This document shows, piece by piece, positions 37,812 through 50,220 of a stretch of DNA of 64,000 bases. The DNA lies in assembly GCA_013398295.1 (NCBI GenBank), contig VZSF01003935.1, forward strand, positions 21,624 to 85,623, written 5' to 3'. This stretch comes from Chionis minor. Lineage: Eukaryota > Chordata > Aves > Charadriiformes > Chionididae. The notes beneath the pieces were generated by a model. It was not told the DNA's origin and did no database searches. It saw only the letters and a program-made list of their open reading frames with translations. Positions within the stretch are counted from its first letter, which is position 1, and the number at the start of each line of letters is the position of its first letter. Made by a program: the position numbers and the translations under genes.

Positions 37812-38104
37812 CGGAGTTGCCGCACCCGGGGCTGTTCCCTGGGTCTGGCTAATTCGCTAAATCAGACATAAGCGCCAAGTCGGAGAGCAAATTTACCTCC
37901 TGCTTCGCAACAAATTAGCAGCATGCGGCTCGAAACCGCGTTCTTGTTATGCAGCTTTCGGGAAACGGGTGAAAAAGTCATTTTCTTTGACGGATGTCGG
38001 GACCGCTCTGCTCATGCGCGGTTTCTCCGAAGCCCCGTGCCGCACCGCTCCCTGTCCCGTGCAGTTCGCTGCGAACCCCCATGCTGAGCCCCCCACCCCG
38101 GTCC
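37812..38104. promoter_or_regulatory. CpG-rich patch, possible small CpG island
   Basis: I count about 27 CpG dinucleotides in roughly 290 bases, far denser than the neighbouring DNA, with an especially dense core at 37924-38075. Vertebrate DNA normally loses CpG through methylation, so such patches often mark promoters or other unmethylated regulatory DNA. No transcription start, TATA box or exon can be assigned, and chance GC-rich sequence remains possible. Confidence 0.3.
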
Positions 38105-41100
38105 GTCTCAGGCACCTGGGCAACTCTCCCCTCCTAAAAACATCCTCTCCACCTTGTTTTTTGGCTTTTATTTTTTAATTTTTTTTTTTACCTCCAAACA
38201 TGTTGCTACAGCAACCCCAGCGTTTTATCGGTGCTCAGGGGAATATTCATCTCCAGTTCAGCTGCTCCATGGAAACACACATCTCCGCAGTCCCTCTCTC
38301 CATCCCTGCTCGGAACGGGAGGAGCTGACCCCCGCCATTCCCTGTCCGCTGGAGCAGGGGCTCCACACCAGCTGGACACAGACAGGAGAGTGGGAGGTGC
38401 TGTGGAAGGACCCTCTCAGCTTGGAGGAGAACCCAAAAAACACTTTGCAATGACAAGCCCAGTCCTCCCAGCTTCTGCAACGCAGCTGCGGTGCCCAGTA
38501 GGCAAAAACACTGCGCGCGCAGGGATGGGGACCCCACCTTGGCACCCAGTACCCATCGCAGGAGAGATCCCATGAGAAGTAATTCCCCTGGTTTGCTGAC
38601 ATTTTAACACTTGGCCCATAACCTGCTGAACGCAGCAGGACACGTATCATCCAGCATCTCCCAAAACTTGGTCCTGCAATGTGCGCTGCGCATCTGCCAC
38701 GTCTTCAGAGCAACCTCTCTGGGGACCAGCCTGTCCCCAGGGTCACTGGAATGACACTCCGCACCGATGTTACGCAGCACAACCCCACCGTCATTTTCCA
38801 CGGGGTCTTTGAGTATCCAAGTGATGAAAATAAGATGTCAGTTCCGTGGCCAGCTGTGCCCAGCGGTGCACAAAAAAGAGACAAAAAAGCATGCACACAC
38901 ACACCAGCCCAGCCGCTGAAGATGCAGCCTCGGTACCACCACCACCTGCAGGACAGCCAGCATGACACAGGCAAAATGGCAAAAATTGCCATTTCCAAGG
39001 AAATTAATTCGGTCCCTTCATGAGTATGCTGCGGCACCCAGGTTTCTCCCCTGCACCGCAGCCACAACGCTTTCAGCAAAAAACAAACCCTGTGGCTCCA
39101 AAGGGCTCTCCAGCATTTTGGCTGGAAAAGAGAGTCCCAAAATAATCCCAACACGCCTCTAAACTGGGAAACCATCTTTGCCTTAAGGTGCCATTGTCCT
39201 TTCTGGCTGCAGAGCGGGCACAAGACCTGGTCCTGCCACCACCAGCACATCCCAGTGGAGAGCCCTCTGCTTCTGGGCATCACGGAGCAACGCGGACGCA
39301 GACTCAGCTAACCCATATAACATTATATTAGATTATAACGCCAAGCAGATATGTAAGCACTACTTAATATAAAATTATTAACGTGAAGTATACTTCTTTG
39401 GACTCTAAAGGTAACTTTATAGCATCACGCAAAAGTCTCTCGGTGGTGGTGCTACCCCTCGCTGCCAGCACGGCACCAGCAGTCTCAGGGTCACCCTTAG
39501 GTTCTGCAGTTTCCACGGTGGTTTTTGTATACTTTAATTCAAGACACTGTTAAGATTTCCTTGGCCAGGGCCAAAGTTCATTAATATTCCAAACAAAATA
39601 CTCAAGCGCTTAAAAATAAGGAGAAATTAAGTGCTGTGCTGACATGCAGATAATAAAATAATATATCTGATCATGCAAAAACAAACACAGAGTTTTTCCT
39701 CTTGATTTTGCCTGATTTTTTTTTTTTAATCATCTATGGTTTCCCTCTCCCAGTTTCCCCGCTTTCTGCTTTTTTCAAAGGTCTCCACAAGACCTCAGTG
39801 AAGGCAGGAGGACAGGAGGGGTACCTCCTTCCACTCCTACTAGAATGGGTTTTCCTCTGTTGTTTCCCAGCTGCCTTACTCATATTTCAATATATTTCTT
39901 CTCTATGTTACTAATAAGCGGGTTTTCAGCCTGTTGGAATTTAAGATAAAATTAATATATTGGCAGATATCCACAGCAGCCTCTCAGGTGTTCATATTGG
40001 AAATTATTATTTTCAGTAGTTCATGGCTCATTTCTTTAAAATTAAAATTAGTGTTGTGGCAGCCAGGGATAATTTCCCAGATGCCTGCACAGAGGAGAGC
40101 ACAGACCTGGAGGATGTGAGGAATGAGGCTCTGCTGCTGTCGGACGTGGCCAACCTTGGGACGCCCCGTGTCTGTATCACTGAGGATGACCTTGTACAGG
40201 GATCCCGGGCGCAGAGACCCGTTGCAGATGAAGCAGAGGTGGGGATGCTCTTCTTTGCTTCCCCTGGTTGTCCATGTTCAGCTGCCATCGGACAAAGATG
40301 CTGAGCATCAGAGCGAGATGGTGGGTGAGATGCATGGTCTGAACCAGCACCGCTGGTTTCACATCTTCGTGCTATACCCTTGAAGTCAAGCAGGGTTCTC
40401 TCTTAAACATCTCAATCTCACCACCCCATTGAACCCCAGACAAGGATCTGCCCTAAAAGCTGCACTAGAACTCTGGAAAAGTGAGATCTGGCAGAAAATG
40501 TTATAAAGGACAGGACTGGAAATAGTACACATGTGGAACATCTCCCACATACCTATGCCAGAGAGTATTTGAGGGAAGTAGGTGGGTGCATGGAGCAGCA
40601 CACTTCAGACAACTGTTTGGACTTGTTTGGATTTGGGGGGACATCCTGCTGGGTGGCTTGGCAGCAGGGAGAAGGACAGCCCCAGTATCCACTGGTTACT
40701 GTGGAAAAAACAATTATTATGTGGCTGCAGCCCTTGGAGGGGTGAGAAAGAGGTGGCATTTGGCTTTGATTCACCCCATCTTCATCCCACCATGCTGCAC
40801 GGCCACCACCTCATGCCACTTCCTGCCACTGCAGGTCCTCAGCACCGGGTGCTGCGCAGAGCCGCTGGGTTTTAACCGTGGTCCCCGTGGAAGGTTGACG
40901 CCACGGCCATCCCTATGGCTCATCTCATGGACACCCAACTGCTGCGTCCATCTCAGGTGTCCTCAGGGGGAAGGTCCTGCTCTCGGCCACCGGCCCGAGG
41001 TGAATTCAGCAGAGGTGAAAAATCTGCTTTCTTGGGAAGTCGGGCAGGGAGGTGCAGCCTTGGCCCCGTGCTCCCAACGGCCCCGTGCGGCAGAGTGCAA

Positions 41101-42005
41101 CCGGGATGGGGACCCTTCCCGAAGCCCATAAAGACGTGCAACCTCCACGCAACACCGAAGCATCCTTCTGCACTGTAAATCACTGAGAAACATTAATAAA
41201 CAGCTCCATCTACTGACATCCTCACCTCTGAAATCCAAACCCCCGCGGCAGCTCTGATGCATCGTCCAGAGTAACCCATGGAGTCAACCGCATCCTACCC
41301 AGGCCAAGCGGGTGCCGGCTGTCGTCCCAGGCACAGTCCAGCTACAACCCGTCACAGCCCCGCGGGTCCCTTGCAAGGGAGCAAATCTCCCAGAGCAGCT
41401 CTGTGCCTCCTCCTGACCCGGCTCTGTTAGAATTCCCTTTGAATTTCAATTAATTGACATTAATTAAGTCTATTTTCATCCTGTTGAGCGCAGTGTAATA
41501 TCTCTTTAATAGCATATTTCAGCCAAGGAGATGAATATACATGTGATTTTAAAAAGCTAACAAGCCAAGGAGCTGAAAAGCAGCACCTGAGAACGAGCAG
41601 CCTCGTTACACCTGTGTAGCGCTGAGACAGAAAAAGGCATAGCCAAGCCTTCACCACCCAGGAGACACCCTTTGCTTCAACACCGGGCACGGTGGTCTGT
41701 ACGCAGCCCCTGCTGGAGGACCAGAAATGGCAGAACAAACCTCCCTCTCACATAGCATCTTCCTCCAGGGGCTTCCAGCCTCTGAGAAATGAGGCCAAAA
41801 ATCACAAAAAACGCAGCCGGAGGCGTTGCTTGCTCCCCAAAGCCCATTCAGTAACACAGTGAATGGGCAGATCTCCCTCACCTCCAAAGCAACTGGCCCT
41901 TCAGACTCATTTTCCCCTATTCTTGAAAGTTAAAATAAATAAATGAATAAAATCACGTCAAGCAATGCAGACAAAGAGGAGAAGACACGTTCTAGCAGCC
42001 TTCCC

Positions 42006-42333
42006 GTGTCTGAAAGGGGCTCCAGGAAAGCTGGAGAGGGACTTTTTACAAGGGCATGTAGTGATGGGATGAGCATGAGTGATAGGTGATGGCTTCAAAC
42101 TGAAAGAAGGGAGATTTAGCTGAGATATTAGGAAGAAATTCCTCCCTGTGAGGGTGGGGAGCCCCTGGCTGGGGTTGCCCAGAGATGCTGTGGCTGCCCC
42201 ATCCCTGGAGGTTCAAGGCCAGGTTGGACGGGGCTTGGAGCAACCTGGTCTGGTGGGAGGTGTCCCCGCCCAGGGCAGGGGGTGGGACTGTATGATCTCT
42301 AAGGTCCCTTCTAACCCAAACCGTTCTATGATT
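42006..42333 (+). mobile_element. CR1 LINE 3' fragment, plus strand
   Basis: Starts at about the segment GGGGCTCCAGGAAAGCTGG and ends with CGTTCTATGATTC at 42333. Only the last 330 bases of the element are present. It matches the copy at 47.6-48.0 kb closely; a block of about 90 bases (GGTTGCCCAGAGATGC onward, near 42173-42265) is identical in both. The terminal repeat is short (a single ATTC-type unit). Confidence 0.93.
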
Positions 42334-44300
42334 CGGGTTCAGAGCATTTGATGGAATCGCAACAGTGCGTTCAGACAGTGCATTTATTTTATAGACCATT
42401 TATTGTCACCTTTGTTGCAGGTCCTTGGGTTACCCTAAAAGCACCCCTAAAACCTCAAGCTCTTTCCTTGCCACAGGGAGACACAAGGAGGCAGGACGCC
42501 AGGATTTCTGCTGTTTTCCTTGTCCTTGAGGGACAAATCCTGCTCTCTCCTCTAGCACAGAGCAGGATTGAGCTGGGTCAGATGCCCAGGAGTATCACAG
42601 GGATCAGTTCACACAGAGGCACGGTGACTCCATGTCTGCTTTTCCACCACATCCATCCTTTGTGGTTTTTTATTTTTCACTGATCAAGCCCAACCCATCT
42701 CTCAAGATCCCGCATTTGCAGCCAGGCTCAATGCGGAGGGGAGGGTTTGGTCACTAAATCCCATGGGCAGCATCCTCAGGACACATCTCCGCCTCCCAAA
42801 CCCCTGGGCACCCCCAGGCTCCCTGCTCTCCATCAGCCCAAATTAAAACCATGGCTTCTGTCCTCCACACCGCTGCCACCAAGCACCCGTGAGAGTAACG
42901 AGCTGCGCTCCGGACCGCTCTGCCAGGGGAAAGCGTTATTTACAGACAACAGCAGGATTAAAACACCAAACCACTTATAAATTTGGAAGAAGGGGCTTGC
43001 GCTTGGGGAGTTCAAGTGGAGAGAAGGCACTCACGTGGAGAAGGATCGAGCTCCTGCAGCTGCACCTTCCCTTCCAGGGGACGGGAAACACGGGAGTGGG
43101 AAATTAAGATTGAAGATGACAATGTCAATAGGACACAGGTCACTCACCCAAAAAAATAACCTGAAAATGTATCTTTAGGATAAATGGCAAAGTGGTTGGA
43201 AGAAAAGTGTCTGACTCCCATCCTTCCCTGTGCACCCACAGGGATATTTGGGTGTTGGCGGCCATGCGGGGACTCACGTTTTCCTCTTACAAAGGGGTGT
43301 GTTTAAAAATCCCAACCCAACAGATAGCTTGATACACCTGGATGCATCCTTATAGCTAGTTCTGATTTATTTATTAAAGCATTTGTGGCTTTTCCAAGCA
43401 GCTCAGGGGGCCAAACTCCATCCGCCGACGGGCGCGGGTCGGGTGATGGCTGCTGAGTGGAAACAGCATCAACTCAGCTGCTCTCCCTCTTTCCAGAAAG
43501 GCTTTTGCCCAAATTCTTCAGCCAAACCAAGAAATGCCTGCGGAGCAGATGGTGACACCATCTGGGGGATTTCCAGACTGTCTTCCCCCACTGTGCTGAG
43601 CAGCATAAGCTCTTCAACAGGTCTGTTGACGTCCACCACATCTCCTGCCTCCCCCAGGAAACCCCTTCCCACATGTCCACAGGATTAAACTAATCCAAAA
43701 ACCCTTCACAAAAGGCCCAAAACCCTGAAAAAAAGACCTGACTGCGAGCTGCCATGCGAGGAGGTGCCCAGCGCTCCCTGGCTGTGGGAGACACCTTGCG
43801 TAGGCACAGTGGGCTCGTTGCCCTTGTCACCAACGTCACCCACGGCAGCCGCGCTGCCAGCCCAAACGCGTTTCCCATTTGGGCTATTTATGGCAGGATA
43901 GAGAGAAATGTGTCAGAGCTGTTAAAACCCTGGCAGAAGCATTTTGAGCTAATTATCCCCTTATAATCCCTGCCAAAAGACCTGCAGGGACAGGGTTGCG
44001 TTAACAGGGGGGAGATATTAAAAGCAGAGGAAAGTGGCTCTCGGTGTCCCCGACGGGCGTCACTACACGCCGGGGAGCCGGGGTCCCCCCTGCTCCTGCC
44101 ACACAGGCAGCTCCCGCCTGTGCCTCCGTGTCCCAAAGCTTCAGCAGAATATTTGATCCCAGGGAGATAATCGTATTGGGGAAGCACCAGTGTCCCCAGC
44201 TTGAGACAGAGAAAAACTGCTGGAAGAAAGGGAAAGAGGAAAGGTGGAGCCCGCGTTACGGCAGAATTCCTCCCAGCGGTGCTGCCATGAGAACACGCTT
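42334..44300. other. Non-coding stretch, no gene recognised
   Basis: No repeats or recognised exons. Open frames up to 138 codons (minus 43888-44304) end at the CR1 boundary and have no domain. Confidence 0.5.
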
Positions 44301-44490
44301 TCATAGAATCGTAGAATCATAGAATCACTTGGGTTGGAAGAGACCTTCAAGATCATCTAGTCCAACCATAACCTACACTACCAAAACCACCCCTAACCCA
44401 TGTCCCTCAGCACCACGTCTGCCCGGCTTTTAAATACCTCCAGGGACGGCGATTCCACCACCTCCCTGGGCAGCCTCTTCCAATGCCTGA
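44301..44490 (-). mobile_element. CR1 LINE 3' fragment, minus strand, unusual 5' junction
   Basis: Begins with three reversed terminal units (TCATAGAATCGTAGAATCAT) and covers only about 190 bases of the CR1 3' end. It is nearly identical to the corresponding parts of the 35.1-kb and 59.1-kb copies. At its truncated 5' end, CR1 text (CAATGCCTGAG) runs directly into a sequence that is then repeated once more, in almost the same form, in the flanking DNA (44503-44524). This suggests template switching or repair at the junction. Confidence 0.94.
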
Positions 44491-47400
44491 GCATATTTTC
44501 TAAATGCCTTTGAGCATATTTTCGCAGGTGAGGTGTCAGTGTCTGCACCGAGGCAGGAAAAAAAAAACCCCAAACTGTGCGATTTTCTAAAACAAGCTTT
44601 GACTCACACCACCTTTGCTTGGAGTGGCACGGGGGGCAAGGCGACTGATGGAGAACGTTCTTCCTCAAACCAAAAATCCCGCTAAACTGTCAGGGCCGTA
44701 TCCACGCTGTCCCGGTGCCTGCCCAGGGGTCTAAGTGCTGCATCCCGGTCTCACCCAGCGATGACACCGGGTTTCACCCCAGTGATGTGTAGCAGGAGCT
44801 GGCACACGCCTGAGGGCCGCCGGGACACCCGCAGCCCCGATGGATTTTCAGCCGAGCGGAGATCACAGCAAACATCGAGCGAGAAAATGTTCCTTATGCA
44901 ATTTTAACTCCTTTCCGCAAACTTAGTTTCATTTACGTGTTAAAGTTTAATACGTTCCTGGGAGATGAGGGGAGCGAGCTGTCGGCGCTGCTTTAACTCT
45001 CCCCGTGGCTCAGATGGCATTTTTTATTTGTGTTTCCACACTCAACAGATAAATCTGCTTTTATCTCCTTCCTCGGTATCCAACAGCCTAAAAAAATGCA
45101 GAGGCAGGAGGAGGGGACAGGCATTGGGTAGGAAACTCAACAAGGGCAAATTTACTGCACAGAAACAGAAAACAACAGGAGGTGATGCTGCATCTTTGCT
45201 GAGCGTGACTTGTGCATCACAGGTCGTTAGAAACATCAATTAAAATGAACTGAAAGTGGGCACTAAGAAAGCCTTGAGGATTTGACCCCCTGTAACACCC
45301 AAACATAAGTTTAGGCTACAAAAAGCAATAGAGGCCCCCAGCTCCCAGGGTCACCGCTGAAGAGCTGGGCTCTACCAGCACAGCTGATGAGCTAAAATGC
45401 AGAAAAATAGGGAAAAGACGTGCAGAGAAGTGGTAATAGATCTTCTCAGTAAAGCCTGTCTTGGACCACCTGAAATTCCCTTTGCCATTCCTCTCTATAA
45501 ATGTCATCCTCAGGCGGATACTCCGCTATAAAGGGAGGATTTTTTTCTATATTTTTTTTTTACCTCTGCGTTACAGTGTTTGCTGGCATGTAGAAATAGC
45601 CACAGCCTCTGTCAGGGCTCCGGAGATGGCTCAGCTTCCAAATTCTGCTCCCTTGGGAGTGGCATGCCCTGATTTTCTCCATAACTTGCCCCTTCCCATC
45701 CTCCATCCCCCTTTCCTGCCAAAGCTCAACGAATTTCACTGGAAAAGTTTAGCTTTGACCTATGCCTATATCAGGAATTACTGCTTTCTGGATCCAAAGG
45801 GGATTTTTAGGGTACTAATCCTCCCCGTCGGCAAGGGGGTGCTCGGTGTGCCGCTCTGGGCTGCGAAAGACTCATCGGGATTCACCGCACAGGGCTGGGG
45901 CTTTTCGGCAGGGAGAGTTTGGGAAGCGAAGGAAAGAGCAAGGCAATAAACATCTCTCTAATGGGCACGTCTGCGACTGCAGTGGAGAAACGCACCGGAG
46001 GCATTTTCTTTTTCCCGAGACGGCAGCCGGAGTTTATCCTGTACAACGAGCCCCTGCAGCCGTTAATGACTGAAAGAGCCACTTCCTATAATTAGATTTT
46101 CATAGGTGAAATGAATTTTAGGCGGGCTGCGGTGAGTGATTACGAGACTTAATGACGGTCTCTTTCCGTGCCTGCAAGGATGCTCGGGGAAAGCTGCATC
46201 CCAGTTATCTTCACCAGAGGCAGGCACGGCATAATTCGATATATTTTATACAGCGAGGAGAATGGACTCCTGGTTGGCTTAACCTACCTACAGCCCCTCA
46301 CGGGCACAAGCGGTGGGGGACGGCTGCGACGAGGGAGTAAGATACAACACAGGGAAATCTCTGCCATCCTGGTGCATACACACACATCCCCCTCCGCCAC
46401 CCCTGTGGCGGACAGTAGCAATTATTTACTCTCGTTAACATCAGCTTGCTTAGCACCAGCCTTATGCTTTGTCCACCTGGGATGCGGGATCAACTCTTCT
46501 GCTCTTAGAAATACCCTTTATCAGAGCAGATTTCATGTCTCCTCTGCACACCGCATTTCCGACGGGGCTGTGGGAGCTCCCTGGGAAGCTACACCAGGAC
46601 CCATCTGGGTTTTCTCCCCCAAAAAGTGCGGGCTGGGTCAGGGCAATTTTCATCTGTCCGTGGGAAGATGGATTCGATGGAGCACCAGTTTTTTAGCCTC
46701 CCTCTATAAGCAGCTCTTGGGAAGAAATAAAGCAGAATCGCTCCCGCTCTGGCTCCTTCCGCAGCTGCAAACCTGGTGTTTTATGGATGTCACAGCTTTA
46801 ATATTCCTTTCAAAACAGGCTGCGGACAGAAAAGGCTGGTTGGTCAATCCATTGATCGCCCGGGGCCAAGCCGGTAATTCTGCCGCGTTGCTGTGCTTTG
46901 CATTGAGCGAGCTGGCTTTCCAAGATCAAAAAATATTGTACATTGCAGCCGTACCCTCCCTGCTGCTGGCACTCCCCCTCTTCCCTGGGAGTGGACAAGG
47001 AGGGTGACAAACGCAAGGATTTACCATCCTTAAATACCCCCATTTTCCTTGTTTCTTCTGGAGCTTGTAGTCCCCTCTGCCGGTGCCATTTCACCCAGTA
47101 TATCACCATGATAGCGCTATCGGAGGTGCCAAAATCCCTTCTGCCAAAATCCATCCTCCGGGATCCATTGCAGGACCAGAGAGCAGCTCTGCGATGCGGA
47201 TTTTGAACTGGGGAGTCGCAGCGCTCGCTGCACCCCTGTGCCCCCCTGGCACCAGCCCAGCGGAGGCTGGCACCACACTGCTCGTGTGTGCCGGAGGGAC
47301 CCTCTCCTGGGGAAGCTCAAACCTTCTGGTTGATGCCAGGTTTCCCATGGCTTTGGTAGCCTGGAGCTGTTAAACCACCCACCTGGCTCCCAGCACGGTG

Positions 47401-47552
47401 CTGCGTTGGGCTGGTTTTGTGTTCCCAGGTACCGGCACCCAGCACAGCTCGGGACATTTCCAAACTACCGCGCAGAAAATGAGAAATAATCAACCCTCAG
47501 ACCTAGTAACTTACAAAAATTACCATTTTGCTTTCAGTTCCCTTTCTTGCTC
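44491..47552. other. Non-coding stretch; long unassigned open frame at 46.2-47.0 kb
   Basis: No mobile element recognised. A plus-strand frame is open from 46168 to 47007 with its first ATG at 46180 (276 codons from there). It is the longest gap-free frame in the window, but its translation has no domain I can name. Several other frames overlap it. It is described as a finding and not called as a gene. Confidence 0.5.
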
Positions 47553-48035
47553 CCCAACATAAGAAGGAGATGGAGCTGTTGGAGCGGGGCCAGAGGAGGC
47601 CCCGGAGATGCTGGGAGGGCTGGAGCCCCTCTGCTGGGAGGACAGGCTGGGAGAGCTGGGGGGGTTCAGCCTGGAGAAGAGAAGGCTCCGGGGAGACCTT
47701 AGAGCCCCTTCCAGTCCCTAAAGGGGCTCCAGGAAAGCTGGAGAGGGACTTTTTATCAGGGAGTGGAGCCATAGGATGAGGGGGAATGGTTTTAAACTGG
47801 CAGAGGGGAGATTTAGATATTGGGAAAAAATTGCTGCCTGTGAGGGTGGGGAGCCCCTGGCCGGGGTTGCCCAGAGATGCTGTGGCTGCCCCATCCCTGG
47901 AGGTTCAAGGCCAGGTTGGACGGGGCTTGGAGCAACCTGGTCTGGTGGGAGGTGTCTCTGCCCAGGGCAGGGGGTTAGAACTAGGTGGTCTTCAAGGTTT
48001 CTTCCAACTCTAACCAGTCTATGATTCTGTGATTC
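47553..48035 (+). mobile_element. CR1 LINE, 5'-truncated, plus strand
   Basis: Starts in the ORF2 C-terminal segment (translated [17 protein letters not shown]) and runs through the 3' region to GATTCTGTGATTC at 48035. The 3' half is the same type as the copy at 42.0 kb; the 5' half contains the GC-rich block also seen at 23.4 and 61.3 kb. Frameshifts prevent coding. The last part has a typical two-unit CR1 terminus. Confidence 0.94.
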
Positions 48036-50149
48036 CTTCTGTCCCAAGTCTGCCTCCAGTGGGATGCTGCAGAGGTGCTCCCTCACCTTCTCCCACTCTC
48101 CCACCACCTCGTACTTCTCATGAGTTTCTTTTCTATCGTAACTCTTCCAGGAGGCTGTAAAAAGAAGTTTTACATCAACTAACTTGAATAGCTGCCCAGA
48201 CTTCATCTTCCAGTGAATACAGCATTATAGGGCTCCTGCTGGAAACCTAACAAACGTTTCTGGAGAAGTTCATGTCTGGGGGAGAAAGGGGCTTTAAAAG
48301 AGAGAAATAAAGAAAGAAACTCCCTTTCTGCAGTGGTAGTTGAATTAGACCCCTTAGAACGCCACTGCCAAAGCATGGAAACCAGCGCTGAACAACCACC
48401 ACAATCGTCCACACCTCTGCTGACCACTAACTTTTAAGAGAGAGCTATTTAAAAGCAAATTGTTGGATATTCCTTTGCCAGCAGCAGCTAGCCGGCATTT
48501 AGATGAAATGGCTGCCCTCCAAGAAAAGAGCAAAATAATGACAGAAAAGCAGCCACTCGAAATACAACAAAGCACAAGAAGACAAAGTCAAGATTAAAAC
48601 TGCTGTCATGCTGGGGACGCGGGGTGGGTTCATTGAGGTGATGTATTGGTGTCCCCTCTCTCACCCGGAGCAGCTCCTGAAGCTATAACAGGCCATGTAC
48701 AAATCTTGCAAGCCATGTCCTAGCAGGGCATCTGTAATACCTGGGCTTTTAGATATAGCAGATGCATGAAACAGAGCGTCCCAGGCTCTGTGGAGAGCAA
48801 AGGGCTCTGTTAGTCAACAGCAAGGCACAAAGCGTGGAGGAGACACTACCAGCCTGTTTATCCCCAAAAATTCACGAAGGCAAACAACCAGGTTTGCCCT
48901 GCAGGGATGAGCGTGGGAGACCAGGGCCCAGACAGAGGTGTCCGTCCCCAAAAACCCTTGAGAATGAGCAGTTTCCCCATTTGACTGCTACCAATTTTTG
49001 TCAGTGTTGACTGAGCTCATCCCTCGCGTAGCTTTGAGTGGCAAAACATCAAAAAACGAGTATTTCCTCTGTTCGTGGTGGCCCCTTGCTCTTCTGTGCA
49101 ATTTCTCTGTCTAGTAAGGGCTTTGCACACACTTCATTCTTTGCCGCGGAGGAGTGTTATTAAAAGGTCTCTCTCCTCTGCTCAGCCATCTGTCCTCATA
49201 AAAATCTGGAAATTTAATACCTCTGATGAGCTCCGCTCTTCTGTCAAATAGGGTAGGAATTGGCCAGGAAGTTAGAGAATTAAGTAAAAACTCAGCAGTT
49301 GCGCTTGTTTCATTTTCTTAGGAATCCAAGCTAGAAAACACGGTCCAGCCTACTAAAGAGAGAGCAAATGTCTGTCCTCGGCAGTTGGGTTCCCGGAGGC
49401 GGGAGGACAGGGAGACATCCTGAAGCACCATGCCCACACACACTGCCCTGCACACACATTTCATGGGTGACTGCGTCGAATGACATTCACAGTTTTACAC
49501 AATTTGCACGAGAAAATAAAATTATTCCTGTCCTAAACCAGTTGAAGAGAAAGACATGATCATGATCACGAGCAAAGCCCCTCCTGCTCTCTGGTGGTCA
49601 ACAACACGAGTGCTAAACCAGGAAAAAACATATCCACTAAAATACGTCACCCGCTTCCTAATTTTGAGGGTTCAGCCCCAAAGCCAACCCCAAACCACGG
49701 CGAGTTTAATGCCAGCTCACAGCCACGCTTGGAAGCAGCCCCAGTACATCAGCTGTGAAGGAGAGGTGTGATTTTCCCTCTGCCAAAGAACTTTGAACAG
49801 AAATAGAGGTAAACGAGTCCTCGGTGGGCACTGAAAACAGCTTTGGTTCCAGAAGCATCCAGCTCACAGATGGACCACCTTAAAAAAAGAGCATTACCAC
49901 CAAGGTATAATGAAAAACGGTACCGTTTTATTTGGTATATCATGAGCCGCATCTCCCCGCTGTACCCGCTGTAACTGGAGTGCCGGCTGTAGCAGGTACA
50001 GCCGTATCTGTAAGATCTTCAAATGTTGCCTCCAGGCAAGCAGTTAATCTCCTTTCCCTTTGTTGATAATATTTTTTCTGTGGGTTATATCTGCTAAAAT
50101 GCAATTTGCACTCCCCAAATCGGAGGGCAGGCTTTGTGACAAGGAGAAG

Positions 50150-50220
50150 CCTCGCGCCGAGGCGCTGATGTGCTTTTTCCGCCTCCCAGCCCAGCGACGG
50201 CGGCCGCCGGTGCCGCGTAT
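50150..50220. other. Short CpG cluster with 12-bp GC palindrome
   Basis: About a dozen CpG in 70 bases, including the palindrome CGGCGGCCGCCG (50198-50209). AT-rich DNA follows. The cluster is too short for a formal CpG island. Confidence 0.4.

Larger units (their letters stand above)
35766..42005. other. Non-coding stretch with CpG-rich patch and A/T homopolymers
   Basis: No mobile element recognised. It contains an 18-base A run at 37635-37652, a CpG-rich patch at about 37.8-38.1 kb and a short hairpin near 36110-36128. Several overlapping open frames of 100-190 codons (minus 38705-39283, plus 40586-41131) lack recognisable domains. A small acidic frame at 40023-40304 is discussed separately. 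Confidence 0.55.

Noticed and set aside
38705..39283. 192-codon minus-strand frame rich in Trp and Cys
   Set aside because: High Trp/Cys content is typical of random reading of GC-rich DNA; no domain.
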